Shown: piece by piece, positions 27,891-37,160 of the stretch
How positions within the stretch are numbered: the stretch's first letter is position 1
Layout of the letters: every line of letters begins with the position of its first letter
Source of the DNA: Adiantum capillus-veneris
Taxonomy: Eukaryota > Streptophyta > Polypodiopsida > Polypodiales > Pteridaceae
Length of the DNA: 60,000 bases
Direction of reading: 5' to 3'
Assembly (NCBI GenBank): GCA_014529385.2
Contig: CM043944.1
Coordinates: 91,197,914 to 91,257,913, forward strand
Notes under the pieces: model-generated
Databases searched by the model: none
Told to the model about the DNA's origin: nothing
The model's input: only the letters and a program-made list of their open reading frames with translations
Translations under genes and position numbers: made by a program

Positions 27891-28295
27891 ATTCCAAAGA
27901 AGTTCATGACGGCAAAAAGTTACAGCAAGCAAATTTGGATCCCAAAGATTTGTAAACAGGAACTCCCTTCAATACAATCAACGGAAACTCCTAGGTATTT
28001 CAAGGCGAGGAAATCAACACACAGAACAAAGCAGGTTTGGGTCGCAAAGAGTTTGTGGCAAGCACAAGCAAAGCGGAAGCAGATTTGGATTGTGAAAAAT
28101 GACAACAAGGTAACGAAGAATCCATCTACTGATTCTACTACCGAAGTGCCAAAACCAACCCAAAACCCGACCACCAATCCTTCAATCAAACAAAGAGCAG
28201 CTTTATTGGAAAGACTGTTGTATCATCGCTCTACAATTGCATTGGGAACTGATGACCAAAACAACTACAATGCTTCACCCACAGACACTTCATAG
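27891..28295 (+). pseudogene. A2 pol tail after the TAG, W-x-x-K repeats
   Basis: The same frame continues for 134 codons after TAG 27888-27890: IPKKF, KQIWIPKI, KQVWVAKS, KQIWIVKN, then a Thr/Pro/Asn-rich stretch and ALLERLLYHRSTIAL before TAG/stop at 28293-28295. The TAG sits exactly where a Trp is expected (KQV-stop-IPKK), so it is a TGG to TAG change. A1 carries the same tail. This kind of basic-aromatic repeat may bind nucleic acid, but no function is shown. Confidence 0.75.
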
Positions 28296-28314
28296 TCGTC
28301 CGGGAGGACTCAGA

Positions 28315-28330
28315 CTAGGAGGGGGGGAGG
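28315..28330 (+). other. A2 internal purine tract (candidate central PPT)
   Basis: CTAGGAGGGGGGGAGG about 20 bp after the pol stop, closely like the terminal PPT (GGAGGGGGGGAG at 34393-34404) and conserved in A1 at 7437-7453. It might prime a second plus strand, or mark the former 3' end of an ancestor without the extra ORF. Confidence 0.5.
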
Positions 28331-29930
28331 TATACAGGAGCTACAAAGCAGCTACAAGTGGAAAAAACAAAGAAAAACAAAAATTATATTACAAGGGCAA
28401 TGTCTTACATGATTTTGCAATTTTTTATGTTTGATTGCGGATATTGATAATATTTATGCCCTTATATACCTTGTTTTGCAACAAGAAGGATCAAATGATG
28501 AATTTGGGTCTCTAGATGTGTAAATATCACTAAATAAGAGTGTTTTGGAGCTAAAAAGTGGAAAAAAGTGGTAATCCAAGTCCAGAAATCACAAAGAAGT
28601 GTATATTCATATACACAGGGTTACCAGATATTTATCGTGTATGTTTGGAATTTTTTGGCTTCAATTTGCTATTTTCCTTTATTTTTTATGATTTTCTTAA
28701 TAAAAATAAAAGAAAAATAAAAAAGCAGGTGAAATGAGATCGGAAAAAAGAAAAGAATAGACGGTGATGATCCTAATGACAAGGGCAACCCATGGTAAAA
28801 ATGGGGTACAATTCTGAAAAAGTTGCGGAAAGCCCGAAATGACAGAATTTTGGCAAAGTGGACAGATTTCTCAGAAACAGGTCAAATGGAGTCCAAATTG
28901 AGAAATTTCAAATCCTAAAGTGCATTTCACGACGAGATAGGAGCACATGTCAAATTTGGTAACAAGTGATCCGGGAAGCCCGAAGTTAAGTATTTTTCAC
29001 TTCACTATCAAGCTCATTTCCACTATTACCTTCTTGGAGAGAGCAAAGAGCACACAGGAGCATCCGACCTTCTACCACCTTCTACGACTTCTACGAGAGC
29101 TCAGAGGACACCAGACATGAGAGGTAGACTCGTTGCCATAAGCTTTTGATGCTTATCGTTAACTTTTGTCGCGAAAACTCACCAAAACCAAGAAACAAGA
29201 GCAGACGGGGAATGGGGAGGAACGCTAGGTAGGGGCACAACCGCCTAACCAAACCTTACAAGAACTTAGAGGTGGGTTACCCTAGTATAGGAGATGAGTT
29301 TCTAGCACTCAAAGCTCGAGAAAGAACGACTGGAAAAACCCTAGGTCAACAGAGCCTGCAAGAGGCAAACAGAAAAAAGTTGTCGGAACGACACAAAACT
29401 TCTCAGGAAGCTTAACAACATCGAGGGCAATGCAACCTTGGAGTATCTCCGGGTTTGGATCACCAAAAGTAGGTCGGAACAACCGATTCGGCTGCGGACA
29501 CACAAAGCGTCATTTTGGCATAACGGCTAAAATTGACGACCAAATGACATGAAACTTCACGAGCAGTTTCAACTATACATGGATGACTTATGTTTGCAAG
29601 CAAAACCCAAAAGAAAGCTGATTCACTTACCGATGGTGAAAAAGACGCTTTCGAGCAACCAAATGGATAAAGATGGAGAACGGGGAGCCAAAGTCAAGTC
29701 CAACCAACTGGATGGCTTCACAACATATCCAATGAGCTGGAAATGCAACTCTCAAGAAGAAAAGTTGAAGAAATTCAACTCCAAGGCAAAAAGACGACTT
29801 CGGAGACTGAAATGCCTATAAGGGGGCTTTTTAGCTAAACTGATGACTTTTTAAGTTGAAAACTAGTTAGCAGGGCTTAGGGCACTAGCACAAAGCATTC
29901 TTTGCACAAAAAGACCAACATTTCAAGAAA

Positions 29931-29954
29931 AGACATCATACGCGTATGATGTCT
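29931..29954 (+). repeat. Palindrome P5
   Basis: Perfect 24-bp palindrome identical to P1. Confidence 0.95.
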
Positions 29955-30214
29955 CACAGCATGATTTTCACATTCATTTCAACATTTGAGTGCATAGCCT
30001 CATTCCACATGTTAATCACATCCTATGAACCAAGTATCATGAGAATTGGAGTTAGAAAACCCAAGGAAAACCAAAAAGACGCAAAGTAGGCCATAAAATT
30101 GATTTTTGGTCCTAATTTTGTCAAAATAACTCCAAACTCATTGAAACTTTGTAGGATTGTTGATTAACACATCTACAAGCTATCTGGAACCAAAAAGCCC
30201 CATTTTGACACAAA

Positions 30215-30238
30215 AGACATCATACGCGTATGATGTCT
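30215..30238 (+). repeat. Palindrome P6
   Basis: Perfect 24-bp palindrome identical to P1, 284 bp after P5. Confidence 0.95.
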
Positions 30239-30499
30239 ATTTGCACTTACAGAGCCAAAAATGCTCATTTGTCATCATACATCCATTATATATATCTAAT
30301 ACATGCTACATATGAAGTTTGGAACCATTTGGTCAAGTGGATCACCCCATTAGCCCAATTAAGAGAAAATCCTTCATACAAAGCCTATTTTTGTCCCAAA
30401 TCCAACATATTCAAGTCCAAACCAAGATTTGAGTATAAACAGTCCTTCACTAGCACATGGAGAGTCCACAGAACCAATCCCATGAAAAATTGATGAAAA

Positions 30500-30523
30500 A
30501 GACATCATACGCGTATGATGTCT
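30500..30523 (+). repeat. Palindrome P7
   Basis: Perfect 24-bp palindrome, 285 bp after P6, preceded by AAATTGATGAA as in P3. Confidence 0.95.
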
Positions 30524-30634
30524 CCAGAGCCATTTTTAGCCCAAATTCTATCCAAACTTGATAAATCCACTGAATAAGCCTATCTAAAGCCAAAACCAAG
30601 CTTATAGAGAAAATTGGTCCAAAAATGCACTAAA

Positions 30635-30658
30635 AGACATCATACGCATATGATGTCT
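30635..30658 (+). repeat. Palindrome P8
   Basis: 24-bp copy with one change at the centre (ACGCAT for ACGCGT), 135 bp after P7. The G to A change is what deamination of a methylated CpG on the other strand would give. Confidence 0.9.
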
Positions 30659-30907
30659 CACTATGTGATTTTGGCACCTCAAGGCTTCAACCACCAAACA
30701 GAAGTGTTCTACATGCCATTTGAAAGTAATCCACCAAGTTTTACCCAATTTGGTTCATAAAATCCATTTCCCTTTCAAAATTTTTCCAAGAGCCTGAACT
30801 GGCCAAAACTTGACCAAATGGGATCCAAACTCAAATCCAAGCATATGATACTTATGTATACACTATCAGCTACAAGCACAACCAATATGAAGTCATTCTG
30901 ACACAAA

Positions 30908-30931
30908 AGACATCATACGCGTATGATGTCT
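30908..30931 (+). repeat. Palindrome P9
   Basis: Perfect 24-bp palindrome, 273 bp after P8 and 167 bp before the extra ORF region start codon's upstream neighbourhood ends at 31098. Confidence 0.95.
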
Positions 30932-31097
30932 CAAGCATGTTTTTGAGCCCAGTTTGCATATTTTTCCACCTACATTGCATCCTTAGGCCCTGAATAGCTC
31001 ATGTTTCAATTTTCAAGTCATTTGAATAGTTAAAAGCTTCATTTCGGCTTTCAGTACTAAAAAGACGCTAACTTCTGAAATTGGAGTTACAGGATCC

Positions 31098-33332
31098 ATG
31101 GATTCCGCTAAGTCATCGGCAACTAAGAGAAAAAGACCAACCATCAAGGATGCTCTTGCAGAAGCAGAACCTTTTGATATTCCAACAGAAACCTTCAAGC
31201 CAACCAAGACTTGGGTGGAGGAAGCAGTACTAGAAAAAGAGGGAATAAAGATCTACCAGGGGACTTTCAGAGATCCTCAAGGGCAATCGGTCGATGTGCC
31301 TATGATCACACGAGAATTAGTGGATTATAGCAGATCAGAGAACATCAACAGATACCTGGAAAAGGCTGACTTACACAGGTTCTTCACCTCGAGACCATCA
31401 GGTGTAGACACAAGAAGAGTGTATGAGTTGGCAACATCCATTCAGAAGGATGGGAAAGCCACGTTGACAGCCATGGATGGAGAAACAGTTGAAGTACAGA
31501 TCACTCCACAGCTCATTGCAGATGCATTGAAGCTGCACAACAAAGGGAGTTCTGTCAGAGAAAGAAGGGAGGCCATAGAGGTCTATGGATCAAAGAAACA
31601 AAATACAACCTACGGAGATATGGCAGATCAACGAGCGGCAACCCTTTGCCGATTATACAACCAGTTTTTCCATGTGTGCAGTAAAAGACCGCAGAAGTAT
31701 ACTACACCACCCCATGCCATTGCGACAACCATCACATGGGCACTGAAGAGCAACATGCCAAAAGAGGTGAATTATGCTCAATACATCCACGAGCAAGTAA
31801 TCGCCATGCACAACCAGAAGCCAAAGTACATGGGAGGAGGAGAAATCCTCACAAGAATAGCTTATGAAGCTATTGGAGCTAGGGATCAAGGGCCACGGAT
31901 TCCCTCCCAGAATGAGTGGCTTAGAGAAGCCGATGAAGAGAAAGAACAGCAAGAAGTATCCAAGAGGGCGTCCACAAGAGCACGCCGAAAACTAGAAATA
32001 GTTTCAGAACCTGAAGAGGCTGTGGACGAGCCGCTCAAGAAGAAAGCGAAGAAGAAGGCTGATCCCAAGCAAACCAAAAGTCAAAAAGCCGCAAGAATGG
32101 AAAGGCTGGTAGAGCAGTTTAGAGCGGAAAGAGCTCTAAAGGGGGACTTTGAAGAAATGTGGGTGCCAGACCCCAGTAAAGTCGGAACCAGCTCAGCCAG
32201 GCCACATGTTGATCAATATGATCAATATATTAGAGCTTATGAGGAGTCGGAGGCCATACTGGAGCAGCAACCTGTCGAGCCTTATACTGAAGAGGAAGTA
32301 CAGCTTTTAAAAGCTGAGCTGCAAAAGGACGACAAGGGGAAGAAGAAAGTAGATGAGTCTACTGAACCTCAAGAGAAAGACGGGCAAGCAAACAAAGGGA
32401 AAGCCAAGATGACTGAGGACAATCAACCCTCTTTTACTGTTGTACCAAGCCCGAAGAAGATGGAAATTATTGTGGAGAAAACCACAATAGAAATAGAAAC
32501 AGAAATTATGGAAAAGCCGGAGGCCGGGACCAAGGAAAAGGAGATAGATCCAGTTCAGCAAAAGAAAGATGATTACGAGGATCTGGTAGCGATCGGATAC
32601 AGTGAAGAAGAGGCCCTGGAGGCAGTTTATGGGATATCCCTACGGAAACAAGATGATCGGAAAGGGACGAAGGAAAAGACAAAGGGTACAATGGAGAGTA
32701 AAGAGAAAATGGACGAGCCGAAGCCATTGGAGGTGGTGGCAGAAAGAGCTGTCAAGTTGACAGATGAAGATGAAAAAGACATGCACATGGTGCATGAACT
32801 GCTCAGCAAGATTAAAGAAAGATCCAGAGCAAAGGAAGTAGCACTTGAGACAGCAAAACAAAAGGAAGCAGAGTTGCAGAAGAAGTTAGAGAATGCTATG
32901 ACTGAATCTGAAAGTCATAAAGCATCACTCTACGATGCAGAAAACGAGAGGGACGGCTTGATACTCCAACTAGCCGAAGCTTCAAGAGAGGTAACAAGTT
33001 CACAGGAAGCAAAGGAGCGAATAGAAGATGAGCTGGAGGCAGCCAAGGATGAGCTCATTGAGCTAAGGGAAAGAGTCGAGCTTCAAGAAAGGACAATCAT
33101 GAGACTCAGGACCACCCCTAGAGCTAGCAGAGCAGGAACAGAACAAGAGGGAGCCCTCATACCAGCTCTGGAAGAGCAGGTCAGAAGTTTGCAAAGAGAG
33201 CTGAGGTTAGAGCAAGTACAAAGATTGCACATGGCGGAGGGATCATTGGCTGCAGAGGAGAGGCTCACATCAGAAAACCAAACACTAAGGACAGAAAATG
33301 AGGCCCTCCGCAAACAGCTCCAAGACCTCTAA
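31098..33332 (+). CDS. A2 extra ORF (ORF2), N-terminal 744 codons
   Basis: ATG 31098 opens MDSAKSSATKRKRPTIKDAL. Residues ~30-260 look globular (ITRELVDYSRSENINRYL, RVYELATSIQKDG, ATLCRLYNQFFHVC, YAQYIHEQVIAMHN) and recall the 'putative plant transposon protein' type domain of Athila-like ORFs, without certainty. Residues ~300-345 are Lys/Arg-rich and could act as a nuclear localisation signal. About 430-560 is acidic and low complexity; about 575-744 is a strong heptad-rich coiled coil (ERDGLILQLAEASREV, ELIELRERVELQERTI). There is no signal peptide or membrane segment, so it does not look like an envelope protein. It ends at TAA 33330-33332, probably a CAA to TAA change, because the same frame stays open to 34355. 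Confidence 0.8.
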   Translation: MDSAKSSATKRKRPTIKDALAEAEPFDIPTETFKPTKTWVEEAVLEKEGIKIYQGTFRDPQGQSVDVPMITRELVDYSRSENINRYLEKADLHRFFTSRPSGVDTRRVYELATSIQKDGKATLTAMDGETVEVQITPQLIADALKLHNKGSSVRERREAIEVYGSKKQNTTYGDMADQRAATLCRLYNQFFHVCSKRPQKYTTPPHAIATTITWALKSNMPKEVNYAQYIHEQVIAMHNQKPKYMGGGEILTRIAYEAIGARDQGPRIPSQNEWLREADEEKEQQEVSKRASTRARRKLEIVSEPEEAVDEPLKKKAKKKADPKQTKSQKAARMERLVEQFRAERALKGDFEEMWVPDPSKVGTSSARPHVDQYDQYIRAYEESEAILEQQPVEPYTEEEVQLLKAELQKDDKGKKKVDESTEPQEKDGQANKGKAKMTEDNQPSFTVVPSPKKMEIIVEKTTIEIETEIMEKPEAGTKEKEIDPVQQKKDDYEDLVAIGYSEEEALEAVYGISLRKQDDRKGTKEKTKGTMESKEKMDEPKPLEVVAERAVKLTDEDEKDMHMVHELLSKIKERSRAKEVALETAKQKEAELQKKLENAMTESESHKASLYDAENERDGLILQLAEASREVTSSQEAKERIEDELEAAKDELIELRERVELQERTIMRLRTTPRASRAGTEQEGALIPALEEQVRSLQRELRLEQVQRLHMAEGSLAAEERLTSENQTLRTENEALRKQLQDL

Positions 33333-34355
33333 GAGCAACAAAGAAGAGAAACAGAGACACCACAAGAAGAAGCAGGGGGAGCAGCCATAGAGCTACCAGA
33401 AACTGGAGAGGCAACCACAATCGAAGATCCAGCCCCAGTTCAAGAAGTGGCCTCAACTTCAGGAATCTCTGAAGAAGAAGAACAAAGGCTCAAGGACCAA
33501 ATAGAAAAGTCAACAGAGGAAAGTGCCAAGGCGGAAATGGAATGGGAAAGGAGACTCCTCATCTCCATTAGACTTCAAGGGTTAGACACAAAAGTGCTCC
33601 ATGAAGAGTGGATGCAACCCAGCCTGCCTTTCCCTCTGATGAAATTTGAAGTGATAAAGACGAAAAAGAGAATAGAGGAGGAGCAGTATGTCGCTCTTTA
33701 CGAAGGCGACATCACAAAGGATGAACAATCAAAGAAGATTGTAGATTCTCAACCTAGATGGAGGAAAGGTTGGCTGAACAAATACCCAGCCTACCTCATC
33801 TACTTGGTAGAGGCTCCAAAGGAGATTCGGGAGGATGCAACCTTCTGCCCGGTGCCAAGAGTCAGAAGCTGGAAAGAGCATGGCAGGATTGCAGAAAAGA
33901 AGCCAAATTGGCTTAATTACCCAAGGATGCCAGGACCAAAGGAAGGAGAGAGAATAGGTAAAGCCTACATGGTGAAAACCCTAACGGGCACCATCAAACT
34001 CTTTACTGGCTCTCCTGACCTTTCGTGTCAGATGCTAAAGAAAATCTGCAGGACTCTCTTAGCATGCATTGAAGTGTTCGCGCCAGATAAAGCCACGACC
34101 TCGAGTCTACTATCGACGGCCGACACAGTGACGGATATGATGTATGATCTTTCATTGCAGCCATCACCAAAGGTGTTACATCTCTTATACCAAAGAATTA
34201 TGTTTTTGCCTAGCTTCCACATGCAAACATTCGAAGAAGCTTTCTACACCGGCTTTTTCACTCACGAAAGCAAAATATTCGGCCCAACCTTGACCATCGG
34301 CAACCTACGCTACGAATCACATTTGCAGATGCTCAAGACGACAGGACTCTATTGA
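33333..34355 (+). pseudogene. A2 extra ORF (ORF2), part after the stop
   Basis: The frame of ORF2 continues from EQQRRETETPQEE through an acidic stretch to a C-terminal globular region (residues after 33447: LLISIRLQGLDTKVLHEEW, WRKGWLNKYPAYLIYLV, VKTLTGTIKLFTGSP, CRTLLACIEVFAPDKA, LYQRIMFLPSFHMQTF) and stops at TGA 34353-34355. The whole ORF2 would be about 1085 residues. The C-terminal region is unlike any family I recognise. It ends only about 35 bp before the terminal PPT, so ORF2 fills the whole 3' part of the element. Confidence 0.75.
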
Positions 34356-34390
34356 CCAAGCCTAAAAGTCATGTCAGGGACGACATGAAC

Positions 34391-34404
34391 GCGGAGGGGG
34401 GGAG
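34391..34404 (+). other. A2 terminal polypurine tract
   Basis: GCGGAGGGGGGGAG directly abuts the 3' LTR (TGTTGAGCC). It primes plus-strand DNA synthesis in this element type. Confidence 0.92.
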
Positions 34405-34693
34405 TGTTGAGCCAGCAGAGGATCACACCCGCATTTTTGCTCACACCCATCATTTTGTAACCATTGATTGTAATAAATGTCTTTCCGACATTAATTTTGA
34501 TTTGAGCCATTCATTAAGTAACGGGACTCAATTGAGTTTCCAGCTTGTAATCCCGAAGTAATTTCACCTGTTAATGTAAATAATTAGAGATGTTCTCACC
34601 TCCAAGGCTGAGGTATATAAGCCAAAGTTTTGTAACCTAAAAGGAAGGATTCAATTATTAATCAAAGTGAGTTTTTGAGCGCCGTGACTGTGT

Positions 34694-34732
<39 letters not shown>

Positions 34733-35356
34733 TTATCTCCTTGCTACGCGAGCTACGGGGCCGCCATTGGAGAAGCGACACCGCCATTGTGTTAGCAACG
34801 GTGAGAGCTACGCACAGATACCAAGAGTGCGCGCTATCGGCTTCTATGTGTGGTAAGTTCCTACGAGCTTCGGTGTGAGTTTTCTTCCAACTCGTGTGTC
34901 AGAATAGAGCGTGCATCATATCTATAGAACCACAACGAGTAGAGCTACACATTAGTACCATCAGGGTCAAGTTTCGGTCACCTGTATTTTTCGGCCTGTC
35001 TTCATACGCGTTTGCCGCACGGAGTGGTTATAGGTTGATTTTGCAGTTCAAGTCTTTAGGGTGTTGTTCTTACCTAGTGTATAGACTTCCCCTTGAGTTT
35101 GAGATCGATTCCATGATTCTAGATCCTGTTTCGTATAGCATTTGTTCGTAGTACGGATTTCAGTCACTTGCGTATTTTAGAACTTAGATTTGATTTCCTT
35201 AGTAGTGATTGTCATTAGAAGGTCGAGTAGGTGATTTGACACCCACCTAGTTGTTTCCATGCGCCTGCGGGTCAAGCTCCGTCCTCGTCTGACAAATTCT
35301 GTTGTTGGTTGAGTTCTCGCTATTTAGCTTCCGCTAGCGGCGTAACCGCCTTAACA
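34405..35356 (+). repeat. A2 3' LTR
   Basis: 952 bp, about eight substitutions from the 5' LTR by eye (for example at 34902, 34917, 34937) and a longer (GA)n tract at about 34696-34730. The TATA box is at about 34613-34620. It ends CCTTAACA before AAGGT. Confidence 0.97.
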
Positions 35357-35361
35357 AAGGT
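35357..35361 (+). repeat. A2 target-site duplication, right copy
   Basis: AAGGT, identical to 16356-16360. Confidence 0.95.
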
Positions 35362-35720
35362 ATAAGAAGATTAGCTACCGATATTGTAGACCTTACGAAA
35401 TAATCAAGGTTGTAAGTGATCAAGCTTATAGACTAGAACTCCCTTCTCATATCAAAGTGCATGATGTATTTCATGTAAGTCTGTTAAAACCTTATGTATA
35501 TAACCCTGACCATGTCCTTGATGATGAGCAAATCATTTTACCTGCTCAAGATGTTCTACAACTCAAACCTCATACTATCCTAGAAACTCAAGAGAGAAAA
35601 CTTAGGAATAGATCCATCAAAGAACATCTTATCTTATGGAAGGATTTCCCTATAGAAGATGCTACTTGCGAAGATGAGACATCCCTTCTTAAGGATTACC
35701 CTTCACTGTTCTTGAGATGA
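35362..35720 (+). pseudogene. B integrase C-terminus and chromodomain
   Basis: Directly after the A2 target duplication the B frame resumes with YRYCRPYEIIKVVSDQAYRL and HDVFHVSLLKPYVYNPD, the conserved integrase C-terminus, then LRNRSIKEHLILWKDFPIEDATCEDETSLL, a chromodomain-like end (compare VKWKDYPEEDATWEDES in D). The Trp of the usual ATWE motif is Cys here. It stops at TGA 35718-35720. A chromodomain would direct insertion toward particular chromatin. Confidence 0.88.
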
Positions 35721-35738
35721 GGACATCTCAAATTCTAA

Positions 35739-35749
35739 GTTGGGGAGAT
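35739..35749 (+). other. B polypurine tract
   Basis: GTTGGGGAGAT immediately before the 3' LTR. D has the related TTGGGGAGG at its own LTR. Confidence 0.8.
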
Positions 35750-36339
35750 TGTAAGGTCTCTACTTTCAAATTTCACACAAGTTCTATTACGCATTTGAAT
35801 TTTTTTAACCATCACTCATTATTTAAGATATTCAAGTTCAAATTATGAATCGTAGGTTGAGAAAACCTAAAAATTAAAATTTACGCTACAAAATTCTAAC
35901 ATGTTTAGCTATATGAATCACTAACTAACTTATTGCAAGACTTATTTACTGATTGTATAATTTTCTTTTACTACTGTAAAGTTAATATAAGACTGTAAAG
36001 TTTAACTTAAAAATGTAAAGTAAATTATCATTAAGGAAATAGATAAAATAATTATAAAGACAAAATAATACACAGGGATGACAAATGAAGGCACATGGAC
36101 TCACATAGGAGGGGACAAAGTGGGACACACTGTCACATGGAAAAGGAGAGGCTACTCTTGACTAATCTTAATGAGGGGGGGCCTGTGTGGCCTTATCTTT
36201 TGATGATAATGACAAAGTGGTCAAGCTCATGGGTACCACATGGGTACCAAAAACACGGGTATGATTTTTGGGGGGGGGGAAAAAATAAAAAAATTATTTT
36301 TTTTTTGGGGAAAAAAAAGTTGGACGTTTTCTTTTCCGC

Positions 36340-36347
36340 TATAAATA
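36340..36347 (+). promoter_or_regulatory. TATA box of B 3' LTR
   Basis: TATAAATA, same position as in the 5' LTR. Confidence 0.7.
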
Positions 36348-36489
36348 GAGCATCCATGCTCACACTTTAGACATAGAGATTGCCTCTATAGCGCTCACTA
36401 AGTGCTGCCACTTCTCTTAGAGAGAAGGCGTCCGCAAACCACTAAGAGAGCAAAAACTCTAGTGGACTAATAAGGTGCGTATTAATTGA

Positions 36490-37090
36490 GCATTTAATTA
36501 GTTATGTGTGTGTGTGTGCTATCTATTACTCTAATCTCTAATGGATTAGTAAGATTCAATTAGCTACGTGTGTATGTGTGCTATCTATTACTCTAATCTC
36601 TAATAGATTAGTAAGATTCAATTAGATTTAAGAAGGTTATGTGTGTGTGTGTGTGTGCTATCTCTTACTCTAATCTCTCTAATAGATTAGTAAGATTCAA
36701 TTAGTTTTAAGAAGTATATGTGTGTATGTGTGCTATCTCTTACTCTAATCTCTCTAATAGATTAATAAGATTCAATTAGCTATGTGTGTGTGTGTGCTAT
36801 CTCTTACTCTAATCTCTCTAATAGATTAGTAAGATTCAATTAGATATGTGTATGTGCTATCTGTTACTCTAATCTCTAATGGATTAGTAAGATTCAATTA
36901 GCTTTAAGAAGGATATGTGTGTGTGTGTGCTATCTTTTACTCTAATCTCTCTAATAGATTGGTGAGATTCAATTAGCTTTAGAAAAGGATGTGTGTGTGT
37001 TCTCTTTTACTCTAATCTTTCTAATGGGTAGTACGATTCAATTAAATTTAGAAAAGATGTGTGTGTATGTTTTCTCTTACTCTAATCTCT
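36490..37090 (+). repeat. Minisatellite with (TG)n tracts in B 3' LTR
   Basis: Same array as in the 5' LTR, about nine units, with differences in (TG)n length and point changes between the two LTRs. Confidence 0.9.
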
Positions 37091-37160
37091 CTAAGTATAC
37101 CTACTCTCTCTAGTTAGTGCATCTTCACTATTAACTTATGTATGGTTAATTGAAAGTTAA

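Larger units (their letters stand above)
28331..31097 (+). other. A2 second leader before the extra ORF, with palindromes
   Basis: About 2.8 kb between the purine tract and the extra ORF. The first half aligns with A1 7640-8160. The second half (29900-31097) carries palindromes P5-P9 and phrases shared with the first leader. An ORF at 29549-29821 has no support. The last bases, GGAGTTACAG then GATCCATGG, would suit a splice acceptor just before the start codon; this is speculative. Confidence 0.8.
16361..35356 (+). mobile_element. A2: nearly complete ~19-kb Athila/Tat-like Ty3/gypsy element with extra domains
   Basis: The 18,996-bp element has LTRs of 938 and 952 bp starting TGTTGAGCC and ending CCTTAACA, a perfect AAGGT duplication, a tRNA-Asp PBS, gag, pol, an internal purine tract, a long second leader, an extra ORF of about 1085 codons, and a terminal PPT. 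By eye the LTRs differ by about eight substitutions plus a (GA)n length change, so insertion was fairly recent. RT and RNase H text place it with non-chromoviruses; the tRNA-Asp PBS resembles Athila. It is disabled by two frameshifts in pol, a TAG in the pol tail and a TAA in the extra ORF. Confidence 0.95.
8662..37160 (+). mobile_element. B: chromovirus-type Ty3/gypsy element, split by A2 and cut by C
   Basis: B has a 2989-bp 5' LTR (8662-11650), an initiator-tRNA-Met PBS, gag-pol in the order CCHC, protease, RT, RNase H, integrase, chromodomain, a polypurine tract at 35739-35749 and a 3' LTR from 35750. A2 interrupts the integrase C-terminus at 16361-35356. The 3' LTR is cut after 1411 bp by element C at 37161. 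Nonsense changes and a frameshift mean B is inactive. Left flank is GGACA; the matching right duplication is not in the window. Confidence 0.92.
35750..37160 (+). repeat. B 3' LTR, first 1411 bp only
   Basis: Aligns with 8662-10070 of the 5' LTR. It is cut after GTTAA by element C; the remaining ~1.58 kb, expected to continue TACATAAGAGAAC as at 10071, is absent from the window. Confidence 0.93.

Noticed and set aside
29549-29821. 90-codon ORF in the A2 second leader with a YMDDLC phrase and 18 bp identical to the RT active-site region at 24541
   Set aside because: No other similarity to RT around it, and the composition is Lys-rich and leader-like. The short match is probably chance or a tiny fragment; not enough to call a gene.
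17841-30931. CRISPR-like reading of the regularly spaced palindromes
   Set aside because: Spacing is 124-288 bp, repeats are full palindromes in a plant LTR element, and there are no unique short spacers or cas genes.
34352-34561. 69-codon ORF crossing the terminal PPT into the A2 3' LTR
   Set aside because: Crosses the PPT/LTR boundary and has no motif or counterpart in A1.
1-35356. Assigning A1/A2 to Ogre/Tat
   Set aside because: No second (archaeal-type) RNase H is seen and the PBS is for tRNA-Asp. Kept as Athila/Tat-like (OTA), exact clade open.
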